Shown here piece by piece: positions 10,527-23,395 of a stretch of 64,000 nucleotides of DNA. Within the stretch, counting starts at the first letter, position 1. The number at the start of each line of letters is the position of its first letter. Below the pieces are notes generated by a model. The model was not told the DNA's origin. It worked only from the letters and a program-made list of their open reading frames with translations, and did no database searches. The position numbers and the translations under genes are program-made. Source of the stretch: Typhlomys cinereus (taxonomy: Eukaryota > Chordata > Mammalia > Rodentia > Platacanthomyidae); NCBI GenBank assembly GCA_023101885.1, contig JALPQD010000088.1, forward strand, positions 5,057,501 to 5,121,500. The letters run 5' to 3'.

Positions 10527-11750
10527 GTGAGCCACCCTTTATCCAGTGACTTTTCTCCTTCAGATGTGTTTTCAGGCCAGATGTTGTACTCTAAAAAAAC
10601 CTCCTTCCAGTCCCCACAATGCCCCTTCTATGGGTGCCCCCCCTCCACATACACACACTCCCTCCTTACCAACATTGTTCTTATTTCTCCCGTATCCTTC
10701 CAGCTTTCTTTGTGCACCCCCTGGAAACTGCGTTTTACCCTTCCTATTTTTACACAAAGAGGCACATTTAGGCACATTGTTTCACACACTTTATTTTTCA
10801 ATGAACAATATGGTCTGTAGGTTCTTGTAGTGCAAAAAGAGCTTCCTCGTCCTTTTTTTATATCCATTGTCTAAATAATTTCATTAACTTGTCTCCATTC
10901 AGTGAGCCTATAGATATCTCTGCTCTTTTGCTGCGACACAGAATGCTGTAAGGAATAACCCACGGACGTGTCTGCAGAATAGTTTCCTAGAAGTGGAATT
11001 TCTTGAGTTGCTTGTATATTTAATTCGATAGTTATACTTGGCTTGGATTTTTGTGGCACTTCTTTCCTGTCTGATCTTTGAAAGACAGTCCTCAGTGAAC
11101 AATATTCCTGTTAGTAAATCCAATGTGGCTCTTCATTCACACAGCAAAGCTTTCTCTCAGCCTCCTACGGTATAGACTCAATTAACTTCTTAGCAAATAT
11201 TGATTAACTTGACCCGTTTGACCCCATGTATTTGCCTTCTTTTTTTCTTTTATTTGACAAATGCTCGCATGTAGGTCAGGTACATTCTAAGCACTGATGA
11301 AGCGATGTGCAAAACTGGTGCATTTCTGGATCCTTGAAGTCCCTATTGTAACAGGATGAGGAAGATGCTAAAATTAACAAATAAATATACTACTTTCAAA
11401 TAATGGCAAGGTGTGAAAAAATAAAACAAGGTGGTATGCTAGTTCATCAAACGTGATTCTTCTCATGGAGACTTGCCAATCAGACAGGAAAGATAAATGC
11501 ACCTCACCACCTAATCTAGAGAATAGAAACAAAAACATGCAGGACTGCTGAAAGCTATACGAAGGGGGTGTGCGGTGTTCAGTGTGATGAGCCTGGACCC
11601 CTCCTCCTTGGCTATCTTCACGGCTGTGCAGCTGAGAACTGAACAGACAGAGGAATTAAAGGAGTGGAAGATTCCATCTGTGTTCTCATCCCAGGCACTA
11701 GACAAGTACTGAGGTGCTCAGTACCTGGTTTTTTGGGTTTTTTTTGGAAG

Positions 11751-11751
<1 letters not shown>

Positions 11752-11795
<44 letters not shown>
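11752..11795. repeat. (GT)n microsatellite
   Basis: About 20 uninterrupted GT dinucleotides follow a T-rich stretch. Confidence 0.95.
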
Positions 11796-11797
<2 letters not shown>

Positions 11798-12924
11798 ACA
11801 TGCATACTTATATACATGTCTGGAAGGTGGGAGGACTTTGGGGGCAGACAGGGCCCTCTCTCACGGAGCCTTGAAAGGTGTGAAGACATTTTTAGTTGAC
11901 ATTGCTAGAGGAAAGAAAATGGATGTTGAAGTGTTTCACTTGGATGGGGCTAAGTCTTGCAAAGCTGGTGGAGGGAGGGAGGGAACATGGTTGGGGTATA
12001 GAGGAACTGCTGTGGCAGGGGGTTGTAACCAGGCCTTGAATGGGCTTTCCTTAGGCCACAGGGAAATCCTGGAGATCGCTGGATGTTATTGGGATCACAA
12101 AGCATCATGTGACTGAGATGGATAGAAGCAAGACACACTAAGAGACCCCAGAGCCAGGGAAAGGCCAGAATAAGAGAGATACATATGGCTGCTTGTTGCT
12201 TGAGGGAGAGACTTGTGGAGAGATTCGGAGGCAGCCAGCTGGGGCGATGGGCATGAAGGAGCACTGGGGAGTAAGGAGAGATAGCATATCTGGCAGTAAG
12301 AGGAACAGCACATCTTGAGGGAGGAGAAACAAGCATATCTGGAAGTAGAACCAATAACGTGGACAGATATCAGATTCGTGGACAGATATCAGATTCGGAC
12401 ATTCCTTTAGAAGAAGGAGTTGAGGAACAGAGAACATGCATGGGTGGGGGTGGGGGAGATAAAGGGAAGGACAAGTGCTGCCTCTGCAGAGCCCAGCTTC
12501 TGCAGGAGCACCCCAGCAGTGGCTGAGGACATGCGTCTCTTGGAGGTCAGCACAACTGTGAGTCAGTAGCAAAGTACTCAGCACTGTGCCTCCCAAAGCT
12601 CCCGGGAGCCCATGGGTTGGGTTTTGGGGAGAAGTGGACCTTTAGGCACTGCCACCGCTGCAGAGAACGAGTCCCCAAGGGGGAAGCTTTGGGCTGAGCT
12701 GAGGCAGAGTCGTGACTGCTCTACCTGGCGACGAGCCCGGAACGCACAGCCTCGCTGGGTCAGCGCCAGGCAGACAGAATAGGAAACAAATCAGCAGCCC
12801 CAGGCGGTGGAGGAAAAATCAGAGCCGTGGTCCGAGTTGCTCCTTCTGTGAGAAAACCAGGCTAGACAGGGAATGTTGTGTGTGTGCATAGAGTTGCTAC
12901 GAATATGAGATCATCAGACCCTAT

Positions 12925-13150
12925 TTCGTGTAGTGTGTGTGTGTGTAAGAGGACACATGAGTATATGTACTTGTGACATTCTGAATCACCCTGGATTTCT
13001 CTCCCTCCTTATTGCTTTGTCCTGGAGCTTCCCAGGCGCTGCCTTCTGGGCTGGAATTGAAGGTTGCCACCACACCTGCCTGGCATTTTTACATCTGAAC
13101 TCGGGTCCTTTGGCTTGCAAGCAACGGCTTTAACCCCAGTGCAGATCTGT
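12925..13150 (-). mobile_element. B2-headed SINE, antisense, old copy
   Basis: Antisense landmarks are 'ctgaatcaccctggattt', 'cttcccaggcgctgccttc', 'ctgaactcgggtcctttgg' and 'gcaacggctttaacccc'. The far end of the head is missing or decayed. Confidence 0.7.
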
Positions 13151-13799
13151 TTGTTTGAGAAGATATCACTCTGTGCTTCTCTTAGCTTGCAGTGACATTT
13201 GTGGATTCTGGCAGCTGTTTCTTACATTCATTTATTCACTCATTCGTTCACACATCAGGATGTATCTACTCATCTGTGGGAGAGCTGATACCAAGAGCTG
13301 CCTAGAGATATCAAGATTATGTTGGTTGTATTCAGAAAGGGTTTTGAAATGAGATTTCATCCCTGAGGGGGTCAGGAATGTTCAGAAATGACAGATATTC
13401 ATATGGATGGGAAGGAAAAGAGGTCAGTTATCTATGCTGGATTCTGATCAGGAAGCCTGGCCCTTGGTCTGTTTCTGTCACTATAACATAACGTTTGAGG
13501 TTAGGACATGTATAAAGAAAAGAGCACCCGGGTTGTGACTCGGCTCTGCTTTGATTTCTTTCCTACCCACAATCCTGAGACTACTTGCGTAATGAGTATT
13601 GCATGAGAGTATCAGAAGATTTTTTTTCTGTCTGAATATTGCAACCTATGTTGTTGAGTAAAGAAACAAACCAAACCCATAGAGACCAAGGAGAAAAATC
13701 CACAAGAATTGTTGAGAAAATTCTGACTGCGTGACTCCTAGTTTGGAGAACTTTGTCATTCTGCGTGAATCGAGTGCGTACTCTAGGGATAAAACATCT

Positions 13800-13935
13800 A
13801 GCAAGTGCACCAGGCAATCCGGGTTTCCATTTTTAGCACAGCCAGTCATATTCTGGAAGCCACGTAACTTCCCTGAGCTACAGTTTGCTTCAGCAGATGA
13901 AGGCGAAAATATACTGAGCTCATCAGATGTAGCAG
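13800..13935 (+). mobile_element. Possible MIR-like relic
   Basis: 'caggcaatccgggtttcc', 'cacgtaacttccctgagc' and 'cagatgaaggcgaaaata' lie in the order of the sense MIR consensus, but similarity is weak. Confidence 0.35.
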
Positions 13936-14250
13936 GCGCTGAGCTCACCAAGCATGTGCCGCAGTCCCACAAGGGGAGCATGCCACATTGTACTCACCAA
14001 ACAGATGGGGAGCAAAGCCCCCGTCCTCCCCTCCCCCAAAGGAATCTAAATGAAGCAGCAGCCTTATTTAATCCACAGGTCTGAGGATGCACCCATCCAA
14101 TTGTTTGCACTGATTTTTGGGTTTGCTCTCTACATCCAGACCCTAAGGCCTTCATCATTGTCACCTCTATTTGAATTAGCCCCCAGCTGTCTCCCCTTCT
14201 CCCCAGAAATATATATAATTAAATGCCTTTCATTTTCTTTCTGCTTTCAG

Positions 14251-14340
14251 GGACCAGAACATCCAAATCCTGGGAAGAGTTTCAGCGCCCGCGGCTTCCC
14301 ACGACACTGTTACCTTCCCGACAGCGAGAAGGGGAGAAAG
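14251..14340 (+). CDS. DTX4: DTX4 coding exon within the DTC domain
   Basis: A 90-bp exon of 30 codons between ctgctttcag and gtaaga, phase 0 throughout. It encodes [20 protein letters not shown] followed by [10 protein letters not shown], one of the most conserved stretches of the Deltex C-terminal domain. The [10 protein letters not shown] string is intact, with no stop or frameshift. Confidence 0.95.
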
Positions 14341-14879
14341 GTAAGAGCAGTGTTTCCACAGTAAGGCTGGGGGTTAACTCCGAGTCAGGGTTCGAGATAG
14401 AGTTAGGGCTTCTGAAATGCACAATGGACCAGACACTTTGTATACACTTGGCCATGAGATCATATCCTGGGTCAGGGTAGAAATAGGAGTAGAATATTTT
14501 TGCAAGTGTTTAGGAATGGGCCTGTGTTTGATTTTACCCCCCTTGCCCAGAATATGATTGGCAATAGTTTATGTGTTTTAGAATTCTTTATCTAAAGCCC
14601 TGATGCTTGAAGGCTGAGGTGAGGGTGGGGGTGGGGGAGGGGAACAGCTCATCAAAAAGGCAGAGTGAGACCTATTTCATTGTATCCAGACCCCTCGCTG
14701 AACCAAACACATGTTGGAGCGTGGGAAACGGTTCTCTGGTGGGGGATTAATTTGTTTCTTCTAATACTGGAGGGTGGGAAGTCCAAAGTGATGGCAGACT
14801 CGGAATGTGGCAAGGGTTCACTTCCTGTTCATAAACCCGGATTTCTCTGTTTCCTCACAGGGAAGAAAGGGCAAGGGCC

Positions 14880-14884
<5 letters not shown>

Positions 14885-14949
<65 letters not shown>

Positions 14950-15210
14950 CTCACACCTGTGGGTGCACAAGAGGGTACTTGACTGTTCGTGTCTGTGGAG
15001 GCCCAAGGACGACATCATGAATCACCCTGGATTGCTCTATTTTCTCATTGTTTTTTTGGGGATTTCCCCAGACTCCATCTTCTAGGGCCAGAATTATAGG
15101 CTGCCACTGTATCTGTCTGGAGTATTTACCTGGGATCTGGGGATCCAAACTCAGGTCTTTTTGCTGTTGAGGAAAAAGGCTTTAACTCCCAAGTCATTTC
15201 CCCAGTTTCC
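14885..15210 (-). mobile_element. B2-headed SINE, antisense, with (CT)n(CA)n tract
   Basis: A CT microsatellite of about 50 bp (14884-14934) is followed by a CA run. The antisense SINE body follows ('catgaatcaccctggatt', 'ctgggatctggggatcc', 'ttaactcccaagtcatttcc'). Confidence 0.75.
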
Positions 15211-15499
15211 TTTATAAGAGTGGGATCCCATTTATTCTCATGGCCAAATAACTTCCTAATACTCATCTTGGGAGTGTGTATGAAGATCTGAACACATGGA
15301 TTTAGGGCAGTCAGTCTTGATGGTATCACATGTGATGTGCTTTGGAACCTGGGTTGAAGATGGTACTATGCTCATGGACCAAGAGGAAATCCAAGAGTAA
15401 TATGTACTACCATACAGAGCTCCAAGATTTTTTTTAAGCTTCCATTCACATCCCATAGGCCCCATGGAGTTGTAGATCAGCTTAGTAAGAGATGAAATG

Positions 15500-15960
15500 A
15501 TAAGAAGCTGTGGGATCTACTCCAGGTCTCATGTTGGTCAGGCAGCAAGAGAGAGCCACAAGTTCACAATGTTGCAGGCAGTCTGAGGTCTCTCTTCAAT
15601 CACAGAAAAGAATTTCGAAATGAACCAGTGTGAAGCAGAGTTGGAGTTTATTAAAAAGAGATTTTTAATATGAATTTTAAGCATGAGTGTTAAGAGAAAG
15701 TGAAGCCTTCTGGGAAAGAGTCAGGCACCCTTGAGAGGCACTGACTGCCCTGCCTTTGTAGTAGCTTTAGGAATCAACCCTCTCTCAGTGAGTTTTGGAG
15801 TTATTGTCTTCAAAGGGTTGCTAAGAAATATAAATGGGATTGCATAATGGTTTGTGAGGAGCACCTGACAAGATTACAATTGATTAGGTAAAACTCTACA
15901 TCACATGGATAGAGGAAGTCAGAATATCTTTGCAATAAACAAAGTGAGTCATTTTTCTTT
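15500..15960 (-). mobile_element. Possible antisense LTR (unclassified)
   Basis: 'gttggagtttattaaaaag' gives AATAAA on the minus strand in an LTR-like context, with Y-rich flanks beyond 16100. There is no second copy in the window and I cannot define its ends. Confidence 0.3.
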
Positions 15961-17477
15961 GGGGGATTCCTTTGGAAGAGGAGCAAGGCCCCATCCACAG
16001 CCATAGACATTCAGCCAGTAAGCCGAGTTCACTGCTACTTAACTCGGCTACTTGAAAATATTTCTGTCTAAAAGGAATGTTGTCTCTGTCAGCAGCCTTC
16101 ACAACATGTATTGTCCATTGCGCTGGAATTCTTGATTCTCTGCTGGTGAGACGCTTTGACCATGTAAAGCAAAGGACTCCTCTTCCTCCCCTTATCCCTG
16201 TATCTCCCCCACCTCTCCAGCCTTCTATGAACATGTTCTTGTCATCTGGTTTGGAACATGTGCACAGCAGCACCAGGGAGACGTGCCAAGGCTGTGTTCT
16301 GAGAGTAGGCATCAGGACTAGACCTGGTGACGGTTTACCTCGAAAGACCTGCTCCTAAGCCACTTCCTCCTAGCCTCTGACTGCACGTCTCCACTGTAAA
16401 GTCCTCTGTTAGGAGGCAATCATCTCTTCCAGACCTTCCTCTTCATGTGTTGGATACACCCTAAATCCCCAAGTTCCAAACTGTTACTATTATTGGTGAT
16501 TTGGTCTGGGTTGAGTGTTGCTAGGATCTTTTTCAAGAAAGAAATAAAAGCTGCACTTTGTACAGGTAGGAAGACCAGTTTTATTCAAATCAGAGCAATA
16601 GAAAATTCTGGATTCGCTGCAAGGCAGCAGTGGGCTGCCATGTTGCTCCCAGAGTCTCTTTTCATGGGGTCTGATGGAAGAGGGGACTAGCTGCTCATGG
16701 GCGTACTTAGGGTGATTCTCTATTTTAATTGCTAGATTGGGTCTTCTAATCATGGCAATGCATCTGATTTCAATCATTTAGACATGCATTTGTTCATAGC
16801 CATAAGATGGCGAATAAGGGATTATTCTTAAAAGATGACTTAGAAGGCACATTTTAATCTTACTGCACATACACCCAAAACTATTCCAGGCCAAATAAGC
16901 CTCACTATTCTTTGTACCTGGATGTGTTGGGAATAGAATACATTTGAATAGAAACTGTCTAAGTTGGGTGGTTACTAAGGGAGGAGAAAACATTTTCCAT
17001 GGTCTACAGACGGTGTAGTGTAGCCTGGTACAGATGGAAGAGGAATCAGAGTTGCCAAGTGCTTTGTTTGGAAGAGGGATGTGTGTACACAATACATGCA
17101 AGTAAAGGACTTCAATGTGTGGGAGAGGGATGCTTAACGCAGTGCTTGCCTCCTCAGCACTACACATATTCCTCATCTTGGACTTTGAATGATCAGACCT
17201 ACTCAGCTCATTCCTCCCAGCCTTGCCCTCTAAAAACCCTTTGACTTTAATCATCCTACTTAGTACTTGTGTATCTTTTATCCTCCAACAAGTCAGTTAT
17301 CTCTAAAGTAGTTTTGGGAATCAAGAAGTGAGATTTAAAATCAACACACATGCTTCTTTGGTCAGCTAGCTTGTCTTGTTCCTCACAATGTACGGTTGTT
17401 TTCTCTCACTGATTACCTTGTCCTTCGTGTCCTCTGTTCTGTGACCATACATTGAGCTTTCATGCAGGACCATGTGT

Positions 17478-17640
17478 AATAAGAACAGAGGCCTGGGAGC
17501 CAGGTCGGCCTGTGTTCGAGTCTCAGTTCTGCCACGTACCGGCTGTGCAGATAGGCCGAAAGTTTCATGTCCTTAAGGTTTGTTTTATAATCTATATAAT
17601 CGCAGCAATGATCTTTATGTGCAAGGATAGTAAGATGTAA
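17478..17640 (+). mobile_element. MIR SINE, sense
   Basis: 'aggcctgggagccaggtc', 'gtgttcgagtctcagttc', 'tgccacgtaccggctgtg' and 'cgcagcaatgatctttat' track the MIR consensus from its tRNA-like region through the core. Confidence 0.7.
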
Positions 17641-18451
17641 ACATAAGTGGAAATCTTTAAGATGCCATATTGTGTTAATCATCCATGCCTTGGGCTCATA
17701 TTTATCTGCCATGTCTGTACATGTCTCTCTAGTGATCCCCTCAAATCCTTCCTTTCCTCTGAGATTCAGAGCAGATCTGGTGCCCTTGGTTCTCCATCTG
17801 ATGCTCTGACTTCAAGCTGTGAAGAAGACAAACTTCCTCTTCCCTTGTCTTTTCTTCAACTACTAACTGTAAGACCAGGGCAAGCTTTATTGCTATTATT
17901 ATTATATTTTGCTTTTAATCTTCTGAGTCTTATCTATCTCGTGAGGTTACCTATCTCATCCAATTGTAACCATTGTATGACTCAAATGTCTAACTCCTAG
18001 TGGTTGCCAACTGTCACCACTCAGGAAATGTGGGTTTATAGTTTAGGTTCGGTATTGCTGTTATCTCCATTAATATGACTTCCTAGCCCCCAGATCATAC
18101 CAGGTTACAGTGGTTACTACTACCTTTGAACTGAAGACATGTATCTATGCTGGTCATGTGCTGTACCAAGGCGGGGAGGGGACATTAAGTACTAGTGTTT
18201 CTCAGCCAATATTATGTTGAACTTGGCTGAATTCCAAAGTTCTGTAAGCCCCAAGGCATTCTCTATGCCTTGGTTTTAATACCTGTGAAATGATGGCCCC
18301 AAAGAGGTCAAAGTGCTGGAGGAATATTCTTCAGCTTTAGCTGCTGACAAATTCATTTCCTTACTTTAAGGTGATGGTGTTGAAGGGTGGAGGTTCAGAA
18401 ATCCTGGGTCCTTCCCCTCCTAGATCCTCCGTTTGAAATTTCAAGTGTTAA

Positions 18452-18970
18452 GTTGATAGTGTTGCGGGAACACTCTCTACGAGTCTGTGTGTATCCGGGT
18501 TCTTGTGTTCAGAGTCCAAGATTGAAACCAGACCATGTGAAGGGTTAAGGTAGAGTTTATTAGAGGAGAGAAAGAATGGAATTCGTGGACTCCAGATGTG
18601 GAGTGCCATGAGAGGAAGGCACCCTAGAGAACTCATGGGAATCCATGAAGGGCAAGGAGGTGGCAAAGAACTCATGGACTCTAGATCCTGAGGGGCAGGT
18701 ACCAAAAGTCAGGTATATTTATACGCTTAGGCACGTGGGGGGTGGAATCTGTAATGAAGAACTAATGTTCATTTCCTTTCATAAGCAAGGGCCAGGAGAA
18801 GCTGTCCTCTTTATTTCTGTGGAGGAGGATTGAAGTCAATTCCTCCCTAGCTACAGGGAGTGTGGGGGGGTGTTCTTCCAGTGTAATCCTAGCAGTGGGT
18901 GGGGGGCTTTCAGGAATTTAGAAGACCTTCAGAGACCATCCCAGCACGGCTGCTCTAGACCTGCTTAATA
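18452..18970 (-). mobile_element. Solo LTR, ERV family A, antisense
   Basis: On + it begins near 'tgttgcgggaacac', continues 'gggttcttgtgttcagagtc' and 'agagtttattagaggagag' (AATAAA on minus), and closes 'accatcccagcacggctgct'. Closely related copies sit at 35646-36160 and 39783-40500, all in the same orientation, with no internal viral sequence between them. Confidence 0.7.
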
Positions 18971-18989
18971 AACTGGCTTTTTTTTTTCC

Positions 18990-19033
18990 TTTTTCATGTA
19001 TGTGTATACAGCATACATACAAGTGTATGTATA

Positions 19034-19066
<33 letters not shown>

Positions 19067-19366
19067 TATTCTAGTTCATGTACACGAGTGCATTGAGTGT
19101 GTGGGCCTGTGGAGGCCCAAGGGAATTACATTAAGAACCATCCTCCATTGCTCTTCCATCTTACTCTTGTGAGTCTGAGTCTGTAGTTAAATTCAGAGCA
19201 CACCATTAGGGCTAGTCTAGCTAGCCAGTTTGCTCTGGGTTTCCAGGGTCAGAATCACGCAGGCCATCCTACCAACCTGGCATTTTTTATGTGGGATCTG
19301 GGAATCTGAACTCAAGTCTTTTCCAGGTCAAAGGTTTTAACTACTGAGCCACGATCTCCCCAGCCC
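18990..19366 (-). mobile_element. SINE, antisense, with GT repeat (B2/B3-like mosaic)
   Basis: The GT tract at 19036-19060 precedes 'gtggaggcccaagggaa' and a B3-like middle ('ctagccagtttgctctgg'). It ends with the head complement 'gagccacgatctccccagc'. It may be two overlapping elements. Confidence 0.65.
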
Positions 19367-19607
19367 AAGAGCTCCAGTCATTAACAGAAAAATGCATTTC
19401 ACATAATGGCCTATGAGATGTGGAAACCATTGGGATGGGTGATACCATTGCCATTTTACAAAGACGGACGGTAAAGCTTGGAGAGATATTTGAAGCTGTC
19501 CATAGTCTCCATTACTCGACAAACAAATCAGGACTCAACCTGTGATTCTCTGATGACAAAATCATGCCTCCTTCCATTCTGTTGTTTGTGGCTCCAATTT
19601 GGGCCTG

Positions 19608-19690
19608 GATGGGGGGGGGCACGGTGTAGTGGTAGAACATTTGCTTAGATTGCATGAGGCTCTGAGTTCCATTCCCATTAGAGAGAGAGA
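19608..19690 (+). mobile_element. ID-like (BC1-type) SINE
   Basis: 'cacggtgtagtggtagaaca', 'tttgcttagattgcatgagg' and 'ctgagttccattcccatt' follow the tRNA-Ala-derived ID consensus with A- and B-box-like parts. A GA-rich tail follows. Confidence 0.6.
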
Positions 19691-19954
19691 GTTTCCTATG
19701 GGTCTGGGTATGTGGAGTGTTTGGTTAAGTTGGCGAATTCCATGTTACATGAAACACCTATCTATGATGCTCTAAACTGAAAGACCCAGGATATCACACA
19801 TGCCCTCACATTCATTACCTCTGAGTAAGTTCTTGCTTTGTCTTGCTATGCGTCCTTTACCTACCGCGGGATGGGTGGGGAACACTGGACTGATCTCCAC
19901 TCATCCCCACTGAATAATGCCTCTGCCTTTGGTCTCCTGGTTATGTCGCCCCAG

Positions 19955-20188
19955 GTTCTGAAGCTGCTGCTGGTGGCCTGGGACCGTCGCCTCATCTTCG
20001 CCGTGGGCACCTCCAGCACCACGGGCGAGTCGGATACTGTCGTCTGGAACGAGGTGCATCACAAGACAGAGTTCGGCTCCAATCTCACTGGCCACGGCTA
20101 TCCAGATGCCAATTACCTGGATAATGTGCTGGCTGAACTGGCTGCCCAGGGTATCTCTGAGGACAGCACTGCCCAGGAGAAGGACTGA
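19955..20188 (+). CDS. DTX4: DTX4 terminal coding exon (end of DTC domain, stop)
   Basis: 234 bp in phase 0 from the ccccag acceptor to TGA at 20186-20188. It encodes [20 protein letters not shown], then the invariant Deltex strings [29 protein letters not shown] and [15 protein letters not shown], ending EDSTAQEKD. The DTC His/Glu-rich pocket region is intact. The exons here sum to about 308 codons, half of a protein of about 620 residues, so exons for the N-terminal WWE half lie left of the window. Confidence 0.95.
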   Translation, partial: VLKLLLVAWDRRLIFAVGTSSTTGESDTVVWNEVHHKTEFGSNLTGHGYPDANYLDNVLAELAAQGISEDSTAQEKD

Positions 20189-23100
20189 AGCTGGGGAGGA
20201 CCTGTGGCCCGGCAGGACAGGAAGTAGAGAGAAATCAAGGTGGAAGCTGACACCATGCCTTCCCGGCTCCTGGTGATCTCTCCTCTTCTCCTGTCTCCAC
20301 CCCTCATCCTTCCCAGCCACAGGGGGAGACCAGACTAAGGTGACATCATCATGAACTCATGTGACACCAAGGGACACGGGATGAGAGCCATCCTCAGTGT
20401 GTCCCTCTGGAGTTTTTGGCGCAGGATACACAAAACCCTTCCCTAAGCAGAAGGTATGCTCAATGCACGCAGGGTACAGACAAGAGCCGGGCACGGACAA
20501 GGGCCGGCACTCCATACCCTGGCCTTGTGAAGCCAAGGTTCCTAGCCTCAGCTATTTTCTTGCTGCTTCCTCTGCTTCTTCTCTACTGGAGTCAGGGAGC
20601 TCCCACTGTGCAAAGCTGGGGCGGGCATGGGTGTGGGAGGCAAAGGCAGACAGCTAAACTGCTGTGACATCAGAAATCTAATGCCTTGGTATAGAGTGAA
20701 TGCCCCTGGGGGCATGTTTAGCTCCCACTGTGGGTCCCCCCCCCCCCCGGTTTCTCTGCATTCCCCCGCCCCTTCTCACAGCCTTGACCTGTCCAAAGAG
20801 GCATCTGGTTCTCTCGAGTGGGTGGAAGGACTCTGGGATTCCTCTGGGGGGTGGCATCTCACAATGCTCTTTGCAGCCCCCCTCTGATCAAACCAGAGCC
20901 CCGCCTCCCACCGAGCCTGTACATCGTCCTCAGGGAGGGGAGCCCACAGCCTTCTTCCCACCTCATCTCAGACCAGCTTAGTTTCATCAAGTCACTGTGA
21001 GTGGAGCCCAAACAGGGCTCTGTCCACCTGTGTATGTGCATATATGTATGTGTGTGTATGTGTGTGCGCACGCCCGTGCTTCCCTGGCCAACTGGGTGGA
21101 GAGCCCCCCCCCCTTGTGTCTTTGAGCTCTGTTTCACAACATGCTGAACTCTAGTTCTGATGGAACCCCAGTTCTGATGAACCCCAGTTGGGGTGTGGCC
21201 TCATCCATTGTTAACCTGGACCCTGTGGGAGACAGACCTGAACCTGGGGGAATGTGTTCTTATGACAGCCAGCCTGACCAGCTGGATTGACCCTTTCTGC
21301 TATTTCTTTTCGAGATAGAATCAACCTCCATCCAATGTTGTTTCTGTGAGGCTCCAGCGCATCTCCATGCAAACTTACCAACTCAAGACCCGTGACACTG
21401 CTGGATGCCCTTCTGTTATTGATTGACTGACAGCAAGATAGTAGTTTCTGCTGTCTTTGGCTCATTCTGAATTGAGTTGGGACCATGTCGTAGTCTTGGC
21501 TAACCTGCAACTGGATTATTTCCCAAGACCTTATCTAACTCCTCCCCAAAGCCTCTCTCCTTTGGTTCCCAGTGAGGAATGGATTTGGTGTCAGGGATGA
21601 GAGAAGGAGTTGTTAAAGAAGGGAAACCGAGTTCCCCCTTAAAAGTGGGTTGAACTGTATGTTTGGAGCAGTTCCTCTTGATATTAATTTGAATTTATAT
21701 ACCTCATATTTTGAGGATTTGACTTGTATATATATGCATATATATATATATATTTCATAAGATTTGGAAGGTTTTCGATGGTTGAAAAATATGAAACAAA
21801 AGAACCTTCTACAATGGTACTTGAGGTCTGAGGTCACACTCTTTACATCAGTCAGCCCCGTAGCTGCCTCTTCTTTAGCATCTAGCTATTTTGACAGTGG
21901 TGTGGCCGGTAGATAGACCTGAATGTAACCCAGTTCCTCGGAACTTGCTAGTGCTGAATTTTCTCCACTCCCCAGGTGGCTCTAGGGATAGGCTTGGGCT
22001 TCCACCAGAGGGAGCTCTGAGAAGAGATTACGTTCCTGCGGTTTAGTCAGTCTCTCCCCTCAGCGGTAAGCCATTGTGTGTCACCAGCAAACCAGGATAC
22101 TAGTCCTGAATTCAGTGCACCTCCTGGGAGAGCGGGAGTGTGGGGGGAGGAAGCCCCTGTCATCTTGCTGAAAGAAGCATCAAAACTAAACGGAAGGGAC
22201 GTCTCTGTGGAATGTGAAGTCATCCCCACGCCCTTTGCCATGTTGTGACCGAGCAGACATTATGGGAGAGCCTCATTACAGGCTTAGGGTCAGCAGCTTT
22301 GTGACCTGTCCACTGGGCTTCAGGGAGACACTGAAGATACAAACTGAGGACCCTCAGGTTGGGAAATACAATGAGGTAGTGGGAAGGGAAAAAATGAAGA
22401 CAGGCTTTGAGAACTGAAATAGGAAGCGGGGAAAGGTTTCACGAGGCACCGAAGGTAAAGTAGGGAAGGGGGTGCCCACCCGAGGGCAGAAGGAAGAGGA
22501 CCCAGAATGATGTCTAAGCAGGTCACGACATCAGGGACTACAAAAACTATGAGAGTCTGTCTTTGTGTCTCCAAAAATTTACCCCTAGGATGTTAAGTGG
22601 TCCATGCCCCCTTCTCTTCCTCTCCAAGGGCACTTCAAGGACTCAACTCACCTTCATGATTTGCTCCTTGGACATTCGGGGTTGAAGGGGTCTCGGATTT
22701 CCTAGCTGACACTGTGCCAGGCAAAATATATGGGGGTGGGGAGGGGCATTCCTTCACCCTTTGTCTTGTGCCAACCCCAAGCAGGCACACCCTGGATTTC
22801 AAGGAAGGCTAGCCCTGGGCACCAGCATGCTGGACACAGGGTGTTTCCCACAAAGAGCTCTGCTGGGCTCCGCTGGTCCAAGCAGGGCACCCATGCTTGT
22901 CCTTTCCTGCTCTCAGCACCAGCAGCCTCCTTCTCATTCCCTGAGCCTCCAGGGTGACAAATGGGATTGGAGACACGACTTCGAGAGATGCTCATCCTAT
23001 GATCCCACGCGAGAGGATCATCCCTTGAAAGGCTACATAGTGTCCATGCGGTTGCCTGTGCCTTTGTGTTTTCATCGCTCTTCCCCCTTTTGTAATCTGG

Positions 23101-23395
23101 ACTTCTCTGTGGTTTTGTACTTGGTCAGAAGTACTTGTCCTGATATCACACTGCCGTGTGCATGAGGGGGTTGGGAGCAGGCCTCTGTGGCCCAAGAAAC
23201 AACCATCGCCCCCTCTGCTTGTCTGAGCTCACCGCTATCAGAGTGGGGAGAAGGCAGGTGAGTGTCCAGAAGTGAGTTGTTCTGTTGGTGACTGCTGTGT
23301 TTTGAAGATTCTGGTTGTTGCTCTATGAGAGGACATCGCCCCCTGGTGCTCCTGAGGTGTAAATGCAGAACAATAAACTGCACATGAACAACCAC
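20189..23395 (+). other. DTX4: DTX4 3' untranslated region
   Basis: There is no splice signal or further Deltex coding after the stop, and no recognisable mobile element for about 3.2 kb, which is unusual in this repeat-dense window and fits an exonic UTR. It includes a C run at 20738-20748, a TA-rich palindromic stretch at about 21726-21753, and the block 22770-23395 that is duplicated at 51.8 kb. The end is set by AATAAA at 23372. Confidence 0.7.

Larger units (their letters stand above)
10527..14250 (+). other. DTX4: DTX4 intron, about 3.7 kb
   Basis: It holds a pure GT microsatellite at about 11752-11795, an antisense SINE at 12925-13150, a possible MIR near 13800-13935, and near 11245-11400 a diverged stretch that may be an old L2/MIR relative. 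Otherwise it is unique-looking DNA, GC-rich around 12590-12840 with no exon signal that fits Deltex. Confidence 0.7.
14341..19954 (+). other. DTX4: DTX4 last intron, about 5.6 kb
   Basis: It contains SINEs at 14885 and 18990, a possible LTR at 15500, a MIR at 17478, a solo LTR at 18452 and an ID-like SINE at 19608. From 16160 to 17450 and 17650 to 18440 I see no recognisable element. The acceptor is tatgtcgccccag, ending at 19954. Confidence 0.75.

Noticed and set aside
12590..12840. Possible additional exon or CpG-rich promoter in the DTX4 intron
   Set aside because: GC-rich but with no frame that fits Deltex and no paired splice sites that would keep phase; exons at 10365 and 14251 join directly in phase 0.
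41..20188. DTX1 or DTX2 instead of DTX4
   Set aside because: The C-terminal halves of these paralogues are similar, but the neighbouring Mpeg1 is the conserved neighbour of DTX4; the local text also differs from what I recall of DTX1 in the RING loop.
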